DNA of 64,000 nucleotides. Source: an uncultured Clostridia bacterium. Its GTDB lineage: Bacteria; Bacillota; Clostridia; Lachnospirales; Lachnospiraceae. Both the position numbers and the translations under genes were made by a program. The DNA is taken from positions 62,001 through 126,000 of the forward strand of contig CAOKDX010000002.1 of the NCBI GenBank assembly GCA_948467395.1, written 5' to 3'. The notes under the pieces were generated by a model. That model was not told where the DNA came from and searched no databases. It was given only the letters and a program-made list of their open reading frames with translations. Below, in pieces: positions 1 through 8,392 of this stretch. Numbering within the stretch: the first letter of the stretch is position 1; the number at the start of each line of letters is the position of its first letter.

Positions 1-1956
1 GTAGATGACCGCCGGATCTTTGTGATCGCAGAGCTGATCCGCAAGGGAGCTTCTTATGAAGAAATCCATGACATCACAAAGATTGATATCTGGTTTATTG
101 ATAAGATCGCGCATCTGGTGGAGATGGAACAGACGTTAAAGACCAGGACGCTGACCAGGGAAATTCTTGCAGAGGCGAAAAGAATGGAATTTCCAGATAG
201 GGTCATCGCAGAATATGCCGGCATTCAGGAGGAAGAGGTCCGCAGGATGAGGATTGCCAGCGGCATTACCGCTGCCTTTAAGATGGTGGATACCTGCGCC
301 GCTGAATTTGAGGCGTCTACCCCTTATTATTACAGTGTATTTGGCAGTGAGTCTGAAGTAAAGCCGGAAAAGACGAAAAAAAAGGTTATGGTCCTTGGCT
401 CCGGCCCCATACGGATCGGCCAGGGGATCGAATTTGATTTTTGTTCGGTACACAGTGTCTGGTCCCTGGCAAAGAGCGGGTATGAGACGATCATTGTCAA
501 TAACAATCCAGAGACGGTGAGCACCGATTTTGATGTGGCGGACAAGCTTTATTTCGAGCCGCTGACGCCGGAGGATGTGGAGAATATCGTAGATATCGAG
601 AAACCGGATGGTGCGGTCGTACAGTTTGGGGGACAGACTGCCATTAAACTCACAGAAGCGCTTCTGAAGATGGGGGTTCCGATCCTGGGAACGAGTGCGG
701 AAAATGTCGATGCGGCGGAAGACCGCGAGCTCTTTGATGAGATTCTGGAGGAATGCGGTATCCCGAGGCCGGCGGGGAAGACCGTATTTACGACAGAAGA
801 GGCGCTGGAGGCGGCAAAGGATCTGGGTTATCCGGTGCTTGTCCGCCCTTCTTATGTGCTGGGGGGACAGGGGATGCAGATCGCCATCAACGAGGATGAT
901 ATCCGGGAATTTATGTCTATCATTAACCGTCATGTGCAGGAGCACCCGATCCTGGTGGACAAGTACCTGATGGGAAAAGAGGTGGAAGTGGACGCCGTCT
1001 GCGACGGAGAGGATATCCTGATCCCGGGGATCATGGAACATATCGAGCGCGCGGGGATCCACTCGGGAGACAGTATCTCGGTATATCCTGCCATGAGCGT
1101 GAAACCGGAGGTACAGGAAATCCTTGTGGACTATACGAAGAAACTTGCCAGAAGCCTTCATGTTGTGGGACTGATCAACATTCAGTTTATCGTGTATGAG
1201 GATGAAGTATTTGTGATCGAGGTAAACCCGCGTTCCAGCCGTACGGTTCCCTATATCAGCAAGGTAACCGGCATTCCGATCGTAAAACTGGCTTCCCGGG
1301 TGATACTTGGTGAAAAGATCAGGGATATGGGATATAAGCCGGGACTGGCGAAAAAAGCAGATTATATCGCGATCAAGATGCCGGTATTTTCCTTTGAAAA
1401 GCTAAGGGGCGCCGAGATCAGCCTGGGACCGGAGATGAAATCCACCGGTGAATGTCTTGGCATCGGTACGACTTTTAATGAAGCGCTTCATAAAGCGTTT
1501 ATGGGTGCGGGGATCAATCTTCCGAAACATAAGAAGATGATACTGACTGTCAGCGATAGTGCAAAAAGCGAAGCGGTGGAGACCGCCAGAAGATTTCAGG
1601 CTCTTGGTTATGAAGTATATTCAACAAGAGGAACGGCGAAGTTCCTTCGTGCACAGGGGATCGAGGTGATCCCGGTCAACAAGATCGAGCAGGAAGCACC
1701 GACACTGATGGACCTTCTGCTGGGGCACGAGATCGATCTGGTGATCGATATTCCGAAACAGGGAGAGCATTCCCATGACGGTTTCCTGATCCGGCGTGTA
1801 TCCATCGAAACAGGAGTTACCTGTCTTACGTCCATTGATACGGCAAATGCCCTGCTGGATGCGCTGGAGGACGCCGGGAAAGGGGACATGACATTGGTAG
1901 ATATTGCAGAAATAAAGGAGTCCGGCCCTGTTGAACATTTGGTATATTCATATTAG
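1..1956 (+). CDS. carB: Carbamoyl-phosphate synthase large subunit, 3' part
   Basis: The frame is open to the left edge, so about 651 C-terminal residues of a roughly 1,070-residue protein are present. CarB makes carbamoyl phosphate from bicarbonate, ammonia (from CarA) and two ATP for arginine and pyrimidine synthesis. Visible in order are the end of the first half and oligomerisation region, the second ATP-grasp half (IRIGQGIEFDF near residue 136, glycine-rich LGGQGMQIA near 289, VIEVNPRSSRT near 407), and a C-terminal MGS-like allosteric domain from about residue 510 (TVSDSAKSEA, STRGTAKFL). The 5' end and any carA partner lie outside the window. No clear terminator follows; the rpsO promoter starts ten bases after the stop codon. 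Confidence 0.97.
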   Translation, partial: VDDRRIFVIAELIRKGASYEEIHDITKIDIWFIDKIAHLVEMEQTLKTRTLTREILAEAKRMEFPDRVIAEYAGIQEEEVRRMRIASGITAAFKMVDTCAAEFEASTPYYYSVFGSESEVKPEKTKKKVMVLGSGPIRIGQGIEFDFCSVHSVWSLAKSGYETIIVNNNPETVSTDFDVADKLYFEPLTPEDVENIVDIEKPDGAVVQFGGQTAIKLTEALLKMGVPILGTSAENVDAAEDRELFDEILEECGIPRPAGKTVFTTEEALEAAKDLGYPVLVRPSYVLGGQGMQIAINEDDIREFMSIINRHVQEHPILVDKYLMGKEVEVDAVCDGEDILIPGIMEHIERAGIHSGDSISVYPAMSVKPEVQEILVDYTKKLARSLHVVGLINIQFIVYEDEVFVIEVNPRSSRTVPYISKVTGIPIVKLASRVILGEKIRDMGYKPGLAKKADYIAIKMPVFSFEKLRGAEISLGPEMKSTGECLGIGTTFNEALHKAFMGAGINLPKHKKMILTVSDSAKSEAVETARRFQALGYEVYSTRGTAKFLRAQGIEVIPVNKIEQEAPTLMDLLLGHEIDLVIDIPKQGEHSHDGFLIRRVSIETGVTCLTSIDTANALLDALEDAGKGDMTLVDIAEIKESGPVEHLVYSY

Positions 1957-1965
1957 AAAAAACAG

Positions 1966-1994
1966 TTTACAATACCGGCATTCTGTGTTATGAT
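1966..1994 (+). promoter_or_regulatory. rpsO promoter
   Basis: TTTACA (1966-1971), a 17-base spacer and TATGAT (1989-1994), with a TG one base before the -10 box (extended -10). It lies just after carB and drives rpsO separately from the car genes. Confidence 0.75.
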
Positions 1995-2089
1995 ACAGAA
2001 GTTAATAAAGATACCATTACTCGGATTTCGGAGCACTCCGGCCGGATCTTGGTAAATGGTGAACAAAGAAAAGATGGAGGTACGTCATT
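1995..2089 (+). promoter_or_regulatory. rpsO 5' leader, candidate S15 autoregulatory element
   Basis: About 90 untranslated bases precede rpsO. ACCATT (2013-2018) can pair with AATGGT (2055-2060), enclosing a GC-rich stretch with CTCCG/CCGG runs, just before the GGAGG ribosome binding site (2076-2080). S15 is known to repress its own translation through structured leaders in several bacteria. I see the pairing; the regulatory role is inferred. Confidence 0.4.
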
Positions 2090-2356
2090 ATGATGACAAC
2101 AGAAAAGAAAAAAGAGATTATTGCCGCATATGGCAGAACACCAAACGACACAGGATCGCCTGAGGTTCAGGTTGCCCTTCTGACAGAGAGGATCAATACC
2201 CTGACAGAGCACCTGAAAGAGAATAAGAAGGATCATCATTCCCGCCGTGGTCTGCTAAAAATGGTTGGTAAGAGAAGAGGACTTCTGGATTATCTGAAGA
2301 AGACAGACCTGGAAGGCTACCGTACACTGATCGAGAGACTCGGACTGCGTAAATAA
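2090..2356 (+). CDS. rpsO: 30S ribosomal protein S15
   Basis: 88 residues, the normal length for S15, which binds 16S rRNA early in 30S assembly. Typical family sequence is visible: [17 protein letters not shown] near the N-terminus, then [23 protein letters not shown], the RNA-binding core. GGAGG lies nine bases before the first ATG of an ATGATG pair; the second ATG (2093) is also possible. It has its own promoter and leader and is followed by a hairpin. Confidence 0.97.
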   Translation: MMTTEKKKEIIAAYGRTPNDTGSPEVQVALLTERINTLTEHLKENKKDHHSRRGLLKMVGKRRGLLDYLKKTDLEGYRTLIERLGLRK

Positions 2357-2369
2357 TATTATTCCAAGT

Positions 2370-2403
2370 AAAGAGTGCTGTCTGCGCTGCAGAGGCACTC
2401 TTT
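2370..2403 (+). terminator. Hairpin after rpsO
   Basis: AAAGAGTGC (2370-2378) pairs perfectly with GCACTCTTT (2395-2403). The T tract is short, so termination may be partial and allow readthrough into the Nudix gene. Confidence 0.55.
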
Positions 2404-2435
2404 GGCTATTGAAGATGTGCTGATGGGAGGAGAGC

Positions 2436-2906
2436 ATGAAAAGAGATCGAAGCCAGGCTATGGTATGCCGGAATGGTAAACTTTTATTAGTTGAACAGAA
2501 CCTTAAGGGAAGAGACTTTTTCAATTTGCCCGGCGGTGGAATTGAAAAAGGGGAGACGCCGGAGGAGGCGGCCCTGCGAGAACTGGAGGAGGAGACGGGT
2601 GTGACTGGAAAAATCCTTCGCCCCCTGGCTGTTGAATATAAACCGGATCTGGAGAGCCGGATTTTTACTTTTTTAGTAGAGATACCGCCAAATGCCGTGC
2701 CGGTGAAAGGAAGTGATCCGGAACTGTCTTTTGAGGAGCAGACCATTCTTGATGTGAAATGGCTATCCCTCCAGGAGATTGCTGAGCGGGACCGTGCCTA
2801 TCTTTTCGGGGCAGGACTAATGCGGGTGCCGGAGTTTCATGATGAGGTGCTGACATGGGGGGATGAAGTAATCAGCTATCCCGGACAGGAGGATAACAGG
2901 AATTGA
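2436..2906 (+). CDS. Nudix hydrolase
   Basis: 156 residues. A complete Nudix box (G-x5-E-x7-R-E-U-x-E-E-x-G-U) runs from G34 through E40, R48, E49, E52, E53 and G55 to V56; it binds the divalent metal and diphosphate of nucleoside-diphosphate-X substrates. The substrate cannot be told from sequence; housecleaning of modified nucleotides or a nucleotide sugar are both possible. The C-terminal part (KWLSLQEIAERD) resembles MutT/ADP-ribose-type members. GGGAGGAG lies a few bases before the ATG. A strong terminator follows directly, so this gene ends a transcription unit, either alone or as readthrough from rpsO. Confidence 0.9.
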   Translation: MKRDRSQAMVCRNGKLLLVEQNLKGRDFFNLPGGGIEKGETPEEAALRELEEETGVTGKILRPLAVEYKPDLESRIFTFLVEIPPNAVPVKGSDPELSFEEQTILDVKWLSLQEIAERDRAYLFGAGLMRVPEFHDEVLTWGDEVISYPGQEDNRN

Positions 2907-2949
2907 CCATCAAAAATCAGACCAGTGGACTGATTTTTGATGGTTTTTT
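2907..2949 (+). terminator. Strong rho-independent terminator
   Basis: A 14-base perfect stem (CCATCAAAAATCAG at 2907-2920 with its complement at 2930-2943), a nine-base loop and six T residues (2944-2949). Confidence 0.92.
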
Positions 2950-2961
2950 ATCATATAGGAA

Positions 2962-2993
2962 AGAGCGTCGCGGTTTTCAGTCGACGCTTTTTT
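2962..2993 (+). terminator. Second, tandem terminator
   Basis: AGCGTCG (2964-2970) pairs with CGACGCT (2982-2988), followed by a T run to 2993. Together with the hairpin at 2907 it insulates the lipoprotein gene from upstream transcription. Confidence 0.75.
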
Positions 2994-3025
2994 ATTCGTT
3001 TCACGGCGGGTTTTGAAGCAAAAGG

Positions 3026-3054
3026 TTGACTTGATAAACCGTTTGGGCTATAAT
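3026..3054 (+). promoter_or_regulatory. Promoter of the large lipoprotein gene
   Basis: TTGACT (3026-3031), 17-base spacer, TATAAT (3049-3054). Because transcription would begin near 3061, a start codon upstream of that point is excluded. Confidence 0.85.
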
Positions 3055-3084
3055 GGTCATATCAATCTATGGAGGTTATGTGCT

Positions 3085-5100
3085 ATGACAAAGAGGATAT
3101 TTCATTCCACCCTGTATATGACTACATTTTTAGTATTCCTGTCCGTTCTGACGGCGTGCAGCGGGAGGCCGGCAGAAGAGAGTCCGATACCAGAACAGGA
3201 AGAACAGAAAAAAATAAATGATAAAAGAAAATATCCGGGAGCCAATAGCCGGATGGTATATATTCCACAGGAGGACCCCGTATTACAGCAGTGGTCCCTG
3301 GAGGGGGAGAAACTGAATGATATTGAGATGCCAGTGGAGAAATATGGCGGAACAGATGATGAATACAATCTGCTCTGGGCAGCGGAGGATGAGCTGATCT
3401 GGTCTGTCTGTGTGGAGGACAGGGACGGCTATGGGTATAAAGATATCATTTTATCAACGCCAATGAGAAATGAGCTCTCAAAAGAACGTGTTTTGACTGA
3501 TGAGACAAAAGAACTTTTTGTTCTCGGTGGAAAAGACAGTGATGATAGTATCGATCTGGGTGGACTGGGAGACCCATTAGAGGATGGCACAGGGATTCTA
3601 TATGTGGACGGTCAACAGATTTTATTTCTTAGCGGGGGAGAGCTGTATGAGTATGACCGGGTGAAGAAGAGGGGCCCGGCCAGGATAAAAAGCCCGGATT
3701 GCGCAGACAGCTCCTGGTATGCCGTCTCTGCCGAAATGATGGGAACGAAAATGATTTTCCATACGGGGGCGACACAGGGGACGACAGAAAGAAATTCCTA
3801 TGAATTCTGGAGCTATGACATGGATGAGAAACAGAGGGACAGCATTGATAACAGATGTTATACCGGCGCCGCTTATACGACGGACGCCCTTCGGAATAAA
3901 GTCTATTATCAGATTATAGACGATCAGGGTATATGGGAGTATGACGGGGCATCAGGAGAAAAGAAGGAACTGATTTCAGAAGAGAAATGGAGGGAATGCT
4001 ATAATGAGAATCAACTCAACTGGGATTACAGCTATTACAACGATCTTCTCTTTGCGGAAGAAAACCGATTGTACTATATAAAAAATCGGGAGGATCCATT
4101 GGTGTTTTCCTATTCGTTTCAGGATGGATCCCTGTCCTATGAAGAAAAGCTGACCGATGCGGTCCGCCGGTCCGGATATGAAGACGTGTACGAAAAAAAT
4201 TTAACTGTGGTGAGAGACAAGCTGCTTCTGTGTTTTTTAAACGATGAACTGGAAGCATGCTATCTATGCATCGATCTGAAGACGGCAGAGTTAAAGCTGG
4301 TGGGAAAAAAAGATCCGGAGGTCGTTTACTTCGGCATGCTGGGCCAGTGGTATGCATCCGAGGCAGGGCGGTGGTGGAAGGAAGGGAAGAAAGAAATTAA
4401 GGATGGGAAGGAGAAAGACACCGCGCCGGCCGGGCGGGCAGAGACGGCAGAGGAACAGCTTGCCCTGCTGTGCCAGCAGAAGAACGTCTGGGTGGAGGAA
4501 CCGAATCCTATGTCGGAGCTGCCACCAGAGAATTATTATGCCATAACGGATCTGGATCACGACGGCAGACTGGAGGTGATCCGCTCATCAGGTTCTCAGG
4601 GCTCCGGGGCATATACGACATCTGAATATTTCCAGATTTCCATGGATGGCAGCCGGCTCCGCCCCATCCATAGCGAGGGCAGCGATAATGATATCGTGGA
4701 CGGAATCCGGACAGCCTATGTTAATCCTGAGTCTGACACCTATTATTATTGTGTAAAGGATTATATCTCTGGCGGAGCCGGAGCGAGAGCGGTGTGGTAT
4801 AGTCTGATGTCACTGGAAAATGGAATGGTCACAAATCGTATCTATGCAGATGGATTTTCCAGCTGGAATAAAAAGAAGGATAAGGAAGTGTGGCAGTATT
4901 CATATTATCGAAACGGAAAGAAGAAGGAGCTGAATGAGAAAGAATTTGATCCGGAATCAATAGCGGACAAACTATTACATGGTTATAAAAAGAAGAAGGT
5001 CAATATTTCATGGTTCTTTCTGGATTCCAGCAAAATGCCATCGGATAAGAAATTGAAACGAATGGCGGAGAAATCCTACAAGGAATTTCGGGTCGGATAA
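3085..5100 (+). CDS. Large secreted lipoprotein of unknown function
   Basis: 671 residues from the ATG at 3085, which has GGAGG nine bases upstream; a longer frame back to 3013 would contain the promoter. The N-terminus is a lipoprotein signal: basic residues, a hydrophobic stretch and a lipobox LTAC with C25 as the lipidated residue. The mature part is rich in Tyr, Trp, Asp and Glu with repeated short strands (WSYDMDEKQ, YYNDLLFAEENRLYY), suggesting an extracellular beta-propeller-like fold, as in DUF5050-type lipoproteins. Near residue 490 there is DLDHDGRLEV, a D-x-D-x-D-G calcium-loop pattern of the FG-GAP/VCBS kind. Transcribed alone. No enzymatic motif was recognised. A second lipoprotein in the same style lies at 25274. 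Confidence 0.8.
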   Translation: MTKRIFHSTLYMTTFLVFLSVLTACSGRPAEESPIPEQEEQKKINDKRKYPGANSRMVYIPQEDPVLQQWSLEGEKLNDIEMPVEKYGGTDDEYNLLWAAEDELIWSVCVEDRDGYGYKDIILSTPMRNELSKERVLTDETKELFVLGGKDSDDSIDLGGLGDPLEDGTGILYVDGQQILFLSGGELYEYDRVKKRGPARIKSPDCADSSWYAVSAEMMGTKMIFHTGATQGTTERNSYEFWSYDMDEKQRDSIDNRCYTGAAYTTDALRNKVYYQIIDDQGIWEYDGASGEKKELISEEKWRECYNENQLNWDYSYYNDLLFAEENRLYYIKNREDPLVFSYSFQDGSLSYEEKLTDAVRRSGYEDVYEKNLTVVRDKLLLCFLNDELEACYLCIDLKTAELKLVGKKDPEVVYFGMLGQWYASEAGRWWKEGKKEIKDGKEKDTAPAGRAETAEEQLALLCQQKNVWVEEPNPMSELPPENYYAITDLDHDGRLEVIRSSGSQGSGAYTTSEYFQISMDGSRLRPIHSEGSDNDIVDGIRTAYVNPESDTYYYCVKDYISGGAGARAVWYSLMSLENGMVTNRIYADGFSSWNKKKDKEVWQYSYYRNGKKKELNEKEFDPESIADKLLHGYKKKKVNISWFFLDSSKMPSDKKLKRMAEKSYKEFRVG

Positions 5101-5145
5101 TTTCGGCTTCGGCATCTCCTCGCACCAGGTGAATAAACCGGACGC

Positions 5146-5187
5146 AGATTTCACATAATTACTGTATGGAGTAAGGATGTGAAATCT
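5146..5187 (+). terminator. Hairpin between lipoprotein and HAD genes (terminator or attenuator)
   Basis: AGATTTCACAT (5146-5156) pairs perfectly with ATGTGAAATCT (5177-5187), with TACT/AGTA able to extend pairing inside the loop. It is followed by a T-rich TTGTTTGT. It sits just ahead of the HAD ribosome binding site, leaving no room for a promoter between, so the HAD gene may depend on readthrough. Confidence 0.6.
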
Positions 5188-5214
5188 TTGTTTGTAAGTG
5201 GAGGAGAGGTGCAG

Positions 5215-6033
5215 ATGGGGAAAGTGGTATTTCTTGATATTGACGGGACCCTGATTGATTTTCACCAGCATATGCCGGAGGGAATCCTCCCTGCCCTGCA
5301 GAAAGCAAGGGACAACGGCCATAAAATAGTGCTGTGTACAGACAGATCCTATACTGGTATTTATTCTTGGCTGATCCGGATACCTCAGGACGGAATCATC
5401 GCTTCCGCCGGCGCCTATGTGCGCAGTGGGGATGAGGTGGTATCCCATCATATGCTGGATCAGGAAAAGGTGCGGGAGCTTCTCCTGCTGCTTGGGCAGA
5501 ATGATATAACCGCATTGGTACAGGGAATACATGGAAGATATACAGTACCGGAAAACCAGAAAAAGGTTCTCGGTTTTTTCAGAAAAATAGGACTGGATGG
5601 AGACCGGTTTCTAAATGGTATCACTGTTGTTGAGGATCCCGCTGCCAAAGCAGCACTGGAAAGTATTGTATATTTTGATAAAACTGGCTCTGCGGCGGAA
5701 CAGCTTCGGGAGATATACCGCAAACAGGAGGGATATTTTCACATTCTGGGAAGCAGTCTCGGATGTGGGCTGGATTACTCTGGTATGTTTGCCCGCAGGG
5801 GAGTCTCCATGGCCAGCGGGATGGAGGAGCTTCTTAGCTATTGGCAGATTCCCTCTGAGAATTGCATCGCCATAGAAGATGGCCCGGATAATTTTGACAT
5901 GTTTCGCTATGCCGCCTTCTGCATTGCTATGGAAAATGGAATTCCCGAGTTGAAGGAAATGGCGGATTATATGACTACATCTGTAGAAAATCATGGAATA
6001 GCCCGGGCCTTCCGTGATCTGGGTCTTATCTGA
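5215..6033 (+). CDS. Cof-type HAD-superfamily hydrolase, divergent active site
   Basis: 272 residues from the ATG at 5215, with GGAGGAGAGG upstream; a frame back to 5179 starts inside a hairpin arm. HAD motif I is intact (D8-I-D10-G-T-L), giving the nucleophile and acid/base, and motif II Thr is present (T42 in LCTDR). The usual motif III Lys of Cof-type proteins (GVSKG) reads GVSMAS, with Met199. Motif IV, normally GDGxND, reads EDGPDN (221-226). The protein therefore has the fold of a sugar-phosphate or flavin-phosphate phosphatase but may have low or altered activity. Substrate unknown. Confidence 0.85.
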   Translation: MGKVVFLDIDGTLIDFHQHMPEGILPALQKARDNGHKIVLCTDRSYTGIYSWLIRIPQDGIIASAGAYVRSGDEVVSHHMLDQEKVRELLLLLGQNDITALVQGIHGRYTVPENQKKVLGFFRKIGLDGDRFLNGITVVEDPAAKAALESIVYFDKTGSAAEQLREIYRKQEGYFHILGSSLGCGLDYSGMFARRGVSMASGMEELLSYWQIPSENCIAIEDGPDNFDMFRYAAFCIAMENGIPELKEMADYMTTSVENHGIARAFRDLGLI

Positions 6034-6058
6034 TACACGGATATCCCTGTTTCACAAC

Positions 6059-6087
6059 TTGCAATTTATTCCATTTTCATGTATAAT
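6059..6087 (+). promoter_or_regulatory. pnp promoter
   Basis: TTGCAA (6059-6064), 17-base spacer, TATAAT (6082-6087). Transcription from here would give a leader of about 135 bases before pnp. Confidence 0.8.
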
Positions 6088-6093
6088 GATACG

Positions 6094-6204
6094 GTATGCA
6101 TGGAGATGGCACCGAGACTTCTGAAAAGCACACTTTCAGGCGGTTTTGAAATGCAGCCGTTGAGTTAAGTGCGTTTCTCAGATGTTTCGGAGCTGGCTGC
6201 ATAC
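6094..6204 (+). promoter_or_regulatory. Structured pnp leader
   Basis: Three pairings can be read: CTGAAA/TTTCAG (6121-6126 with 6134-6139); ATGCAGCC (6151-6158) with GGCTGCAT (6195-6202); and GTATGCA (6094-6100) with TGCATAC (6198-6204). The last two share the same 3' arm and exclude each other. In enterobacteria pnp is autoregulated through leader hairpins cut by RNase III; a similar role here is inference. Confidence 0.5.
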
Positions 6205-6230
6205 AAAAGACAATAAAATTGGAGGTCAGT

Positions 6231-8324
6231 ATGTATAAGACATTTAGTATGGAACTAGCCGGCAGGACACTGTCTGTAGATATCGGACGGGTTGCTGCCC
6301 AGGCAAATGGCGCCGCATTTATGCGGTATGGCAACACGGTTGTGCTTTCCACTGCCACAGCTTCAGAAAAACCCCGGGAGGGGATTGATTTCTTCCCATT
6401 GAGTGTAGAGTACCATGAGAAAATGTATTCCGTAGGACGCATACCGGGAGGGTTTACAAGGCGGGAGGGAAAACCTTCGGATAATTCCATTCTTACCTGC
6501 CGTGTTATTGACAGGCCGATGCGCCCGTTATTTCCGAAGGATTACCGGAATGATGTAACTCTTGAGAATCTGGTTATGAATGTTGACCAGGATTGTGCCC
6601 CGGAGCTTCTCGCCATGCTTGGCTCCGCCCTGGCCACAAGTATTTCCGATATTCCCTTTGACGGGCCTACCGCTGCGACACAGGTTGGCCTGGTAGAAGG
6701 TGAACTTGTTTATAATCCGACCTTTGAGCAGAGAGAGAAATCGGATCTCGCTCTTACGGTAGCCTCCACCCGTGAAAAAGTAATTATGATAGAGGCAGGA
6801 GCCAATGAGGTTTCTGAGGAAATCATGATCAAAGCCATCTATGGTGCCCATGAAATCAATGGCCAGATCATTGATTTCTTTGACAAGATTGTTGCCGAGT
6901 GTGGAAAAGAGAAGCATGAATATGAGCATTTTGAAATTCCTGCCGACCTGTATGAGGACATGGTGGGCTTTATCACGCCGGCGGCAATGGAAGAGGCAGT
7001 ATTTACAGATGTAAAGCAGGTTCGTGAAGAAAATATCCGGAAGATCAAGGATCAGCTGGAAGAGCGCTATGCAGAGGAGCACGAGGACTGGATTCCGTTT
7101 GTTGACGATGCCGTATACAAATTCCAGAAGATGACCGTTCGCAAGATGATCCTGAAGGATCAGAAGCGTCCGGATGGAAGGGAAATCAAGCAGATTCGTC
7201 CGCTCCACGCAGAGGTGGACGTACTTCCCACCGTTCACGGTTCCGGTCTTTTCTCACGCGGACAGACACAGGTGCTGAACGTTACGACACTGGCCCCGCT
7301 CTCCGAGAAACAGAAGCTGGACGGACTGGACGACAGTAAGACAAGTAAAAGATATATCCATCACTATAATTTCCCCTCCTGGTCTGTCGGAGAGACCAGG
7401 CCCTCCCGCGGACCGGGACGGCGTGAGATCGGTCATGGTGCCCTGGCGGAGAGAGCTCTTATTCCGGTACTTCCCAGTGAGGAGGAATTCCCGTATACGA
7501 TCCGCACAGTATCGGAGATTCTGGAATCCAACGGCTCCACATCCCAGGGAAGTATCTGTGCCTCCACATTGTCCCTTATGGCGGCAGGCGTACCAGTGAA
7601 GGCTCCGGTGGCAGGTATATCGGTGGGGCTGGTGACAGGAGAGACAGACGACGATTATCTGATCCTTACAGATATACAAGGGCTGGAAGACTTCTTTGGC
7701 GATATGGATTTCAAGGTTGCCGGAACCCATAAGGGTATTACGGCAATCCAGATGGATATCAAGATCCACGGTCTGACTAGAGAGATTGTAGAACAGGCGA
7801 TCTACCGGACCAAAGAAGCACGGGAATACATTTTGGACGAGGTCATGCTGAAGGCTATTGCGGAACCGAGAAAAGAACTCAGTGTGTATGCACCGAAGAT
7901 CCGACAGATTATGATCGACCCGCAGAAAATCGGTGATGTGGTAGGGCAGAGAGGCAAGACCATCAATGCCCTGATTGAGCGCACTGGCGTGAAGATTGAT
8001 ATCACAGATGACGGCGCAGTATCTGTTTGCGGCACGGACAAGGCGGCAATGGAAGAGGCAATCCGCCTCATTGAGATTATCGTGACTGATTTTGAGAAGG
8101 GACAGATTCTGGAAGGAAATGTCGTCAGCATCAAGGACTTTGGCGCATTTATCGAGTTTGCTCCCGGCAAAGAGGGCATGGTCCATATCTCCAACATTGC
8201 CAAACGCCGCATTAACCATGTCGAGGATGAGCTTACCCTTGGCGATAAGGTAAAAGTGGTCTGCCTTGGCAAGGACAAGATGGGACGCATCAGTTTCAGT
8301 ATTAAGGATGTGCCTGAAAAATAA
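6231..8324 (+). CDS. pnp: Polyribonucleotide nucleotidyltransferase (PNPase)
   Basis: 697 residues, standard length. Phosphorolytic 3'-5' exoribonuclease that degrades mRNA in the cytoplasm. Domain order is typical: two RNase PH-like halves (first starting YKTFSMELAGRTLSVDIGR, second near residues 310-540 with RPDGR and FSRGQTQVL), then a KH domain (near 555-615, IGDVVGQRGKTINALIERT) and an S1 domain (near 620-690, GNVVSIKDFGAFIEFAPGKEG). The ATG at 6231 is chosen because GGAGG lies just before it; an in-frame TTG at 6219 would overlap that site. It has its own promoter and structured leader and ends at a good terminator. Confidence 0.97.
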   Translation: MYKTFSMELAGRTLSVDIGRVAAQANGAAFMRYGNTVVLSTATASEKPREGIDFFPLSVEYHEKMYSVGRIPGGFTRREGKPSDNSILTCRVIDRPMRPLFPKDYRNDVTLENLVMNVDQDCAPELLAMLGSALATSISDIPFDGPTAATQVGLVEGELVYNPTFEQREKSDLALTVASTREKVIMIEAGANEVSEEIMIKAIYGAHEINGQIIDFFDKIVAECGKEKHEYEHFEIPADLYEDMVGFITPAAMEEAVFTDVKQVREENIRKIKDQLEERYAEEHEDWIPFVDDAVYKFQKMTVRKMILKDQKRPDGREIKQIRPLHAEVDVLPTVHGSGLFSRGQTQVLNVTTLAPLSEKQKLDGLDDSKTSKRYIHHYNFPSWSVGETRPSRGPGRREIGHGALAERALIPVLPSEEEFPYTIRTVSEILESNGSTSQGSICASTLSLMAAGVPVKAPVAGISVGLVTGETDDDYLILTDIQGLEDFFGDMDFKVAGTHKGITAIQMDIKIHGLTREIVEQAIYRTKEAREYILDEVMLKAIAEPRKELSVYAPKIRQIMIDPQKIGDVVGQRGKTINALIERTGVKIDITDDGAVSVCGTDKAAMEEAIRLIEIIVTDFEKGQILEGNVVSIKDFGAFIEFAPGKEGMVHISNIAKRRINHVEDELTLGDKVKVVCLGKDKMGRISFSIKDVPEK

Positions 8325-8343
8325 GATATTAAGCATAAATTTT

Positions 8344-8381
8344 AAGGCGGGTGAGGTGCCATGGCTCTCTCCCGCCTTTTT
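8344..8381 (+). terminator. Terminator between convergent pnp and the membrane protein gene
   Basis: GGCGGG-GAG (8346-8355) pairs with CTC-CCCGCC near 8364-8376, followed by TTTTT. The minus-strand gene ends at 8393, so it can serve both directions. Confidence 0.8.
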
Positions 8382-8392
8382 GCTGCCATTTT

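Noticed and set aside
136-1161. Open frame of 341 codons antisense to carB
   Set aside because: It mirrors the carB reading frame, has no ribosome binding site and its composition (His/Arg/Leu-rich) is typical of an antisense shadow.
3013-3084. Longer start for the large lipoprotein
   Set aside because: The added stretch contains the promoter, and the lipoprotein signal starts at 3085.
7254-8336. Open frame of 360 codons antisense to pnp
   Set aside because: Fully inside pnp on the other strand, with no binding site and no family resemblance.
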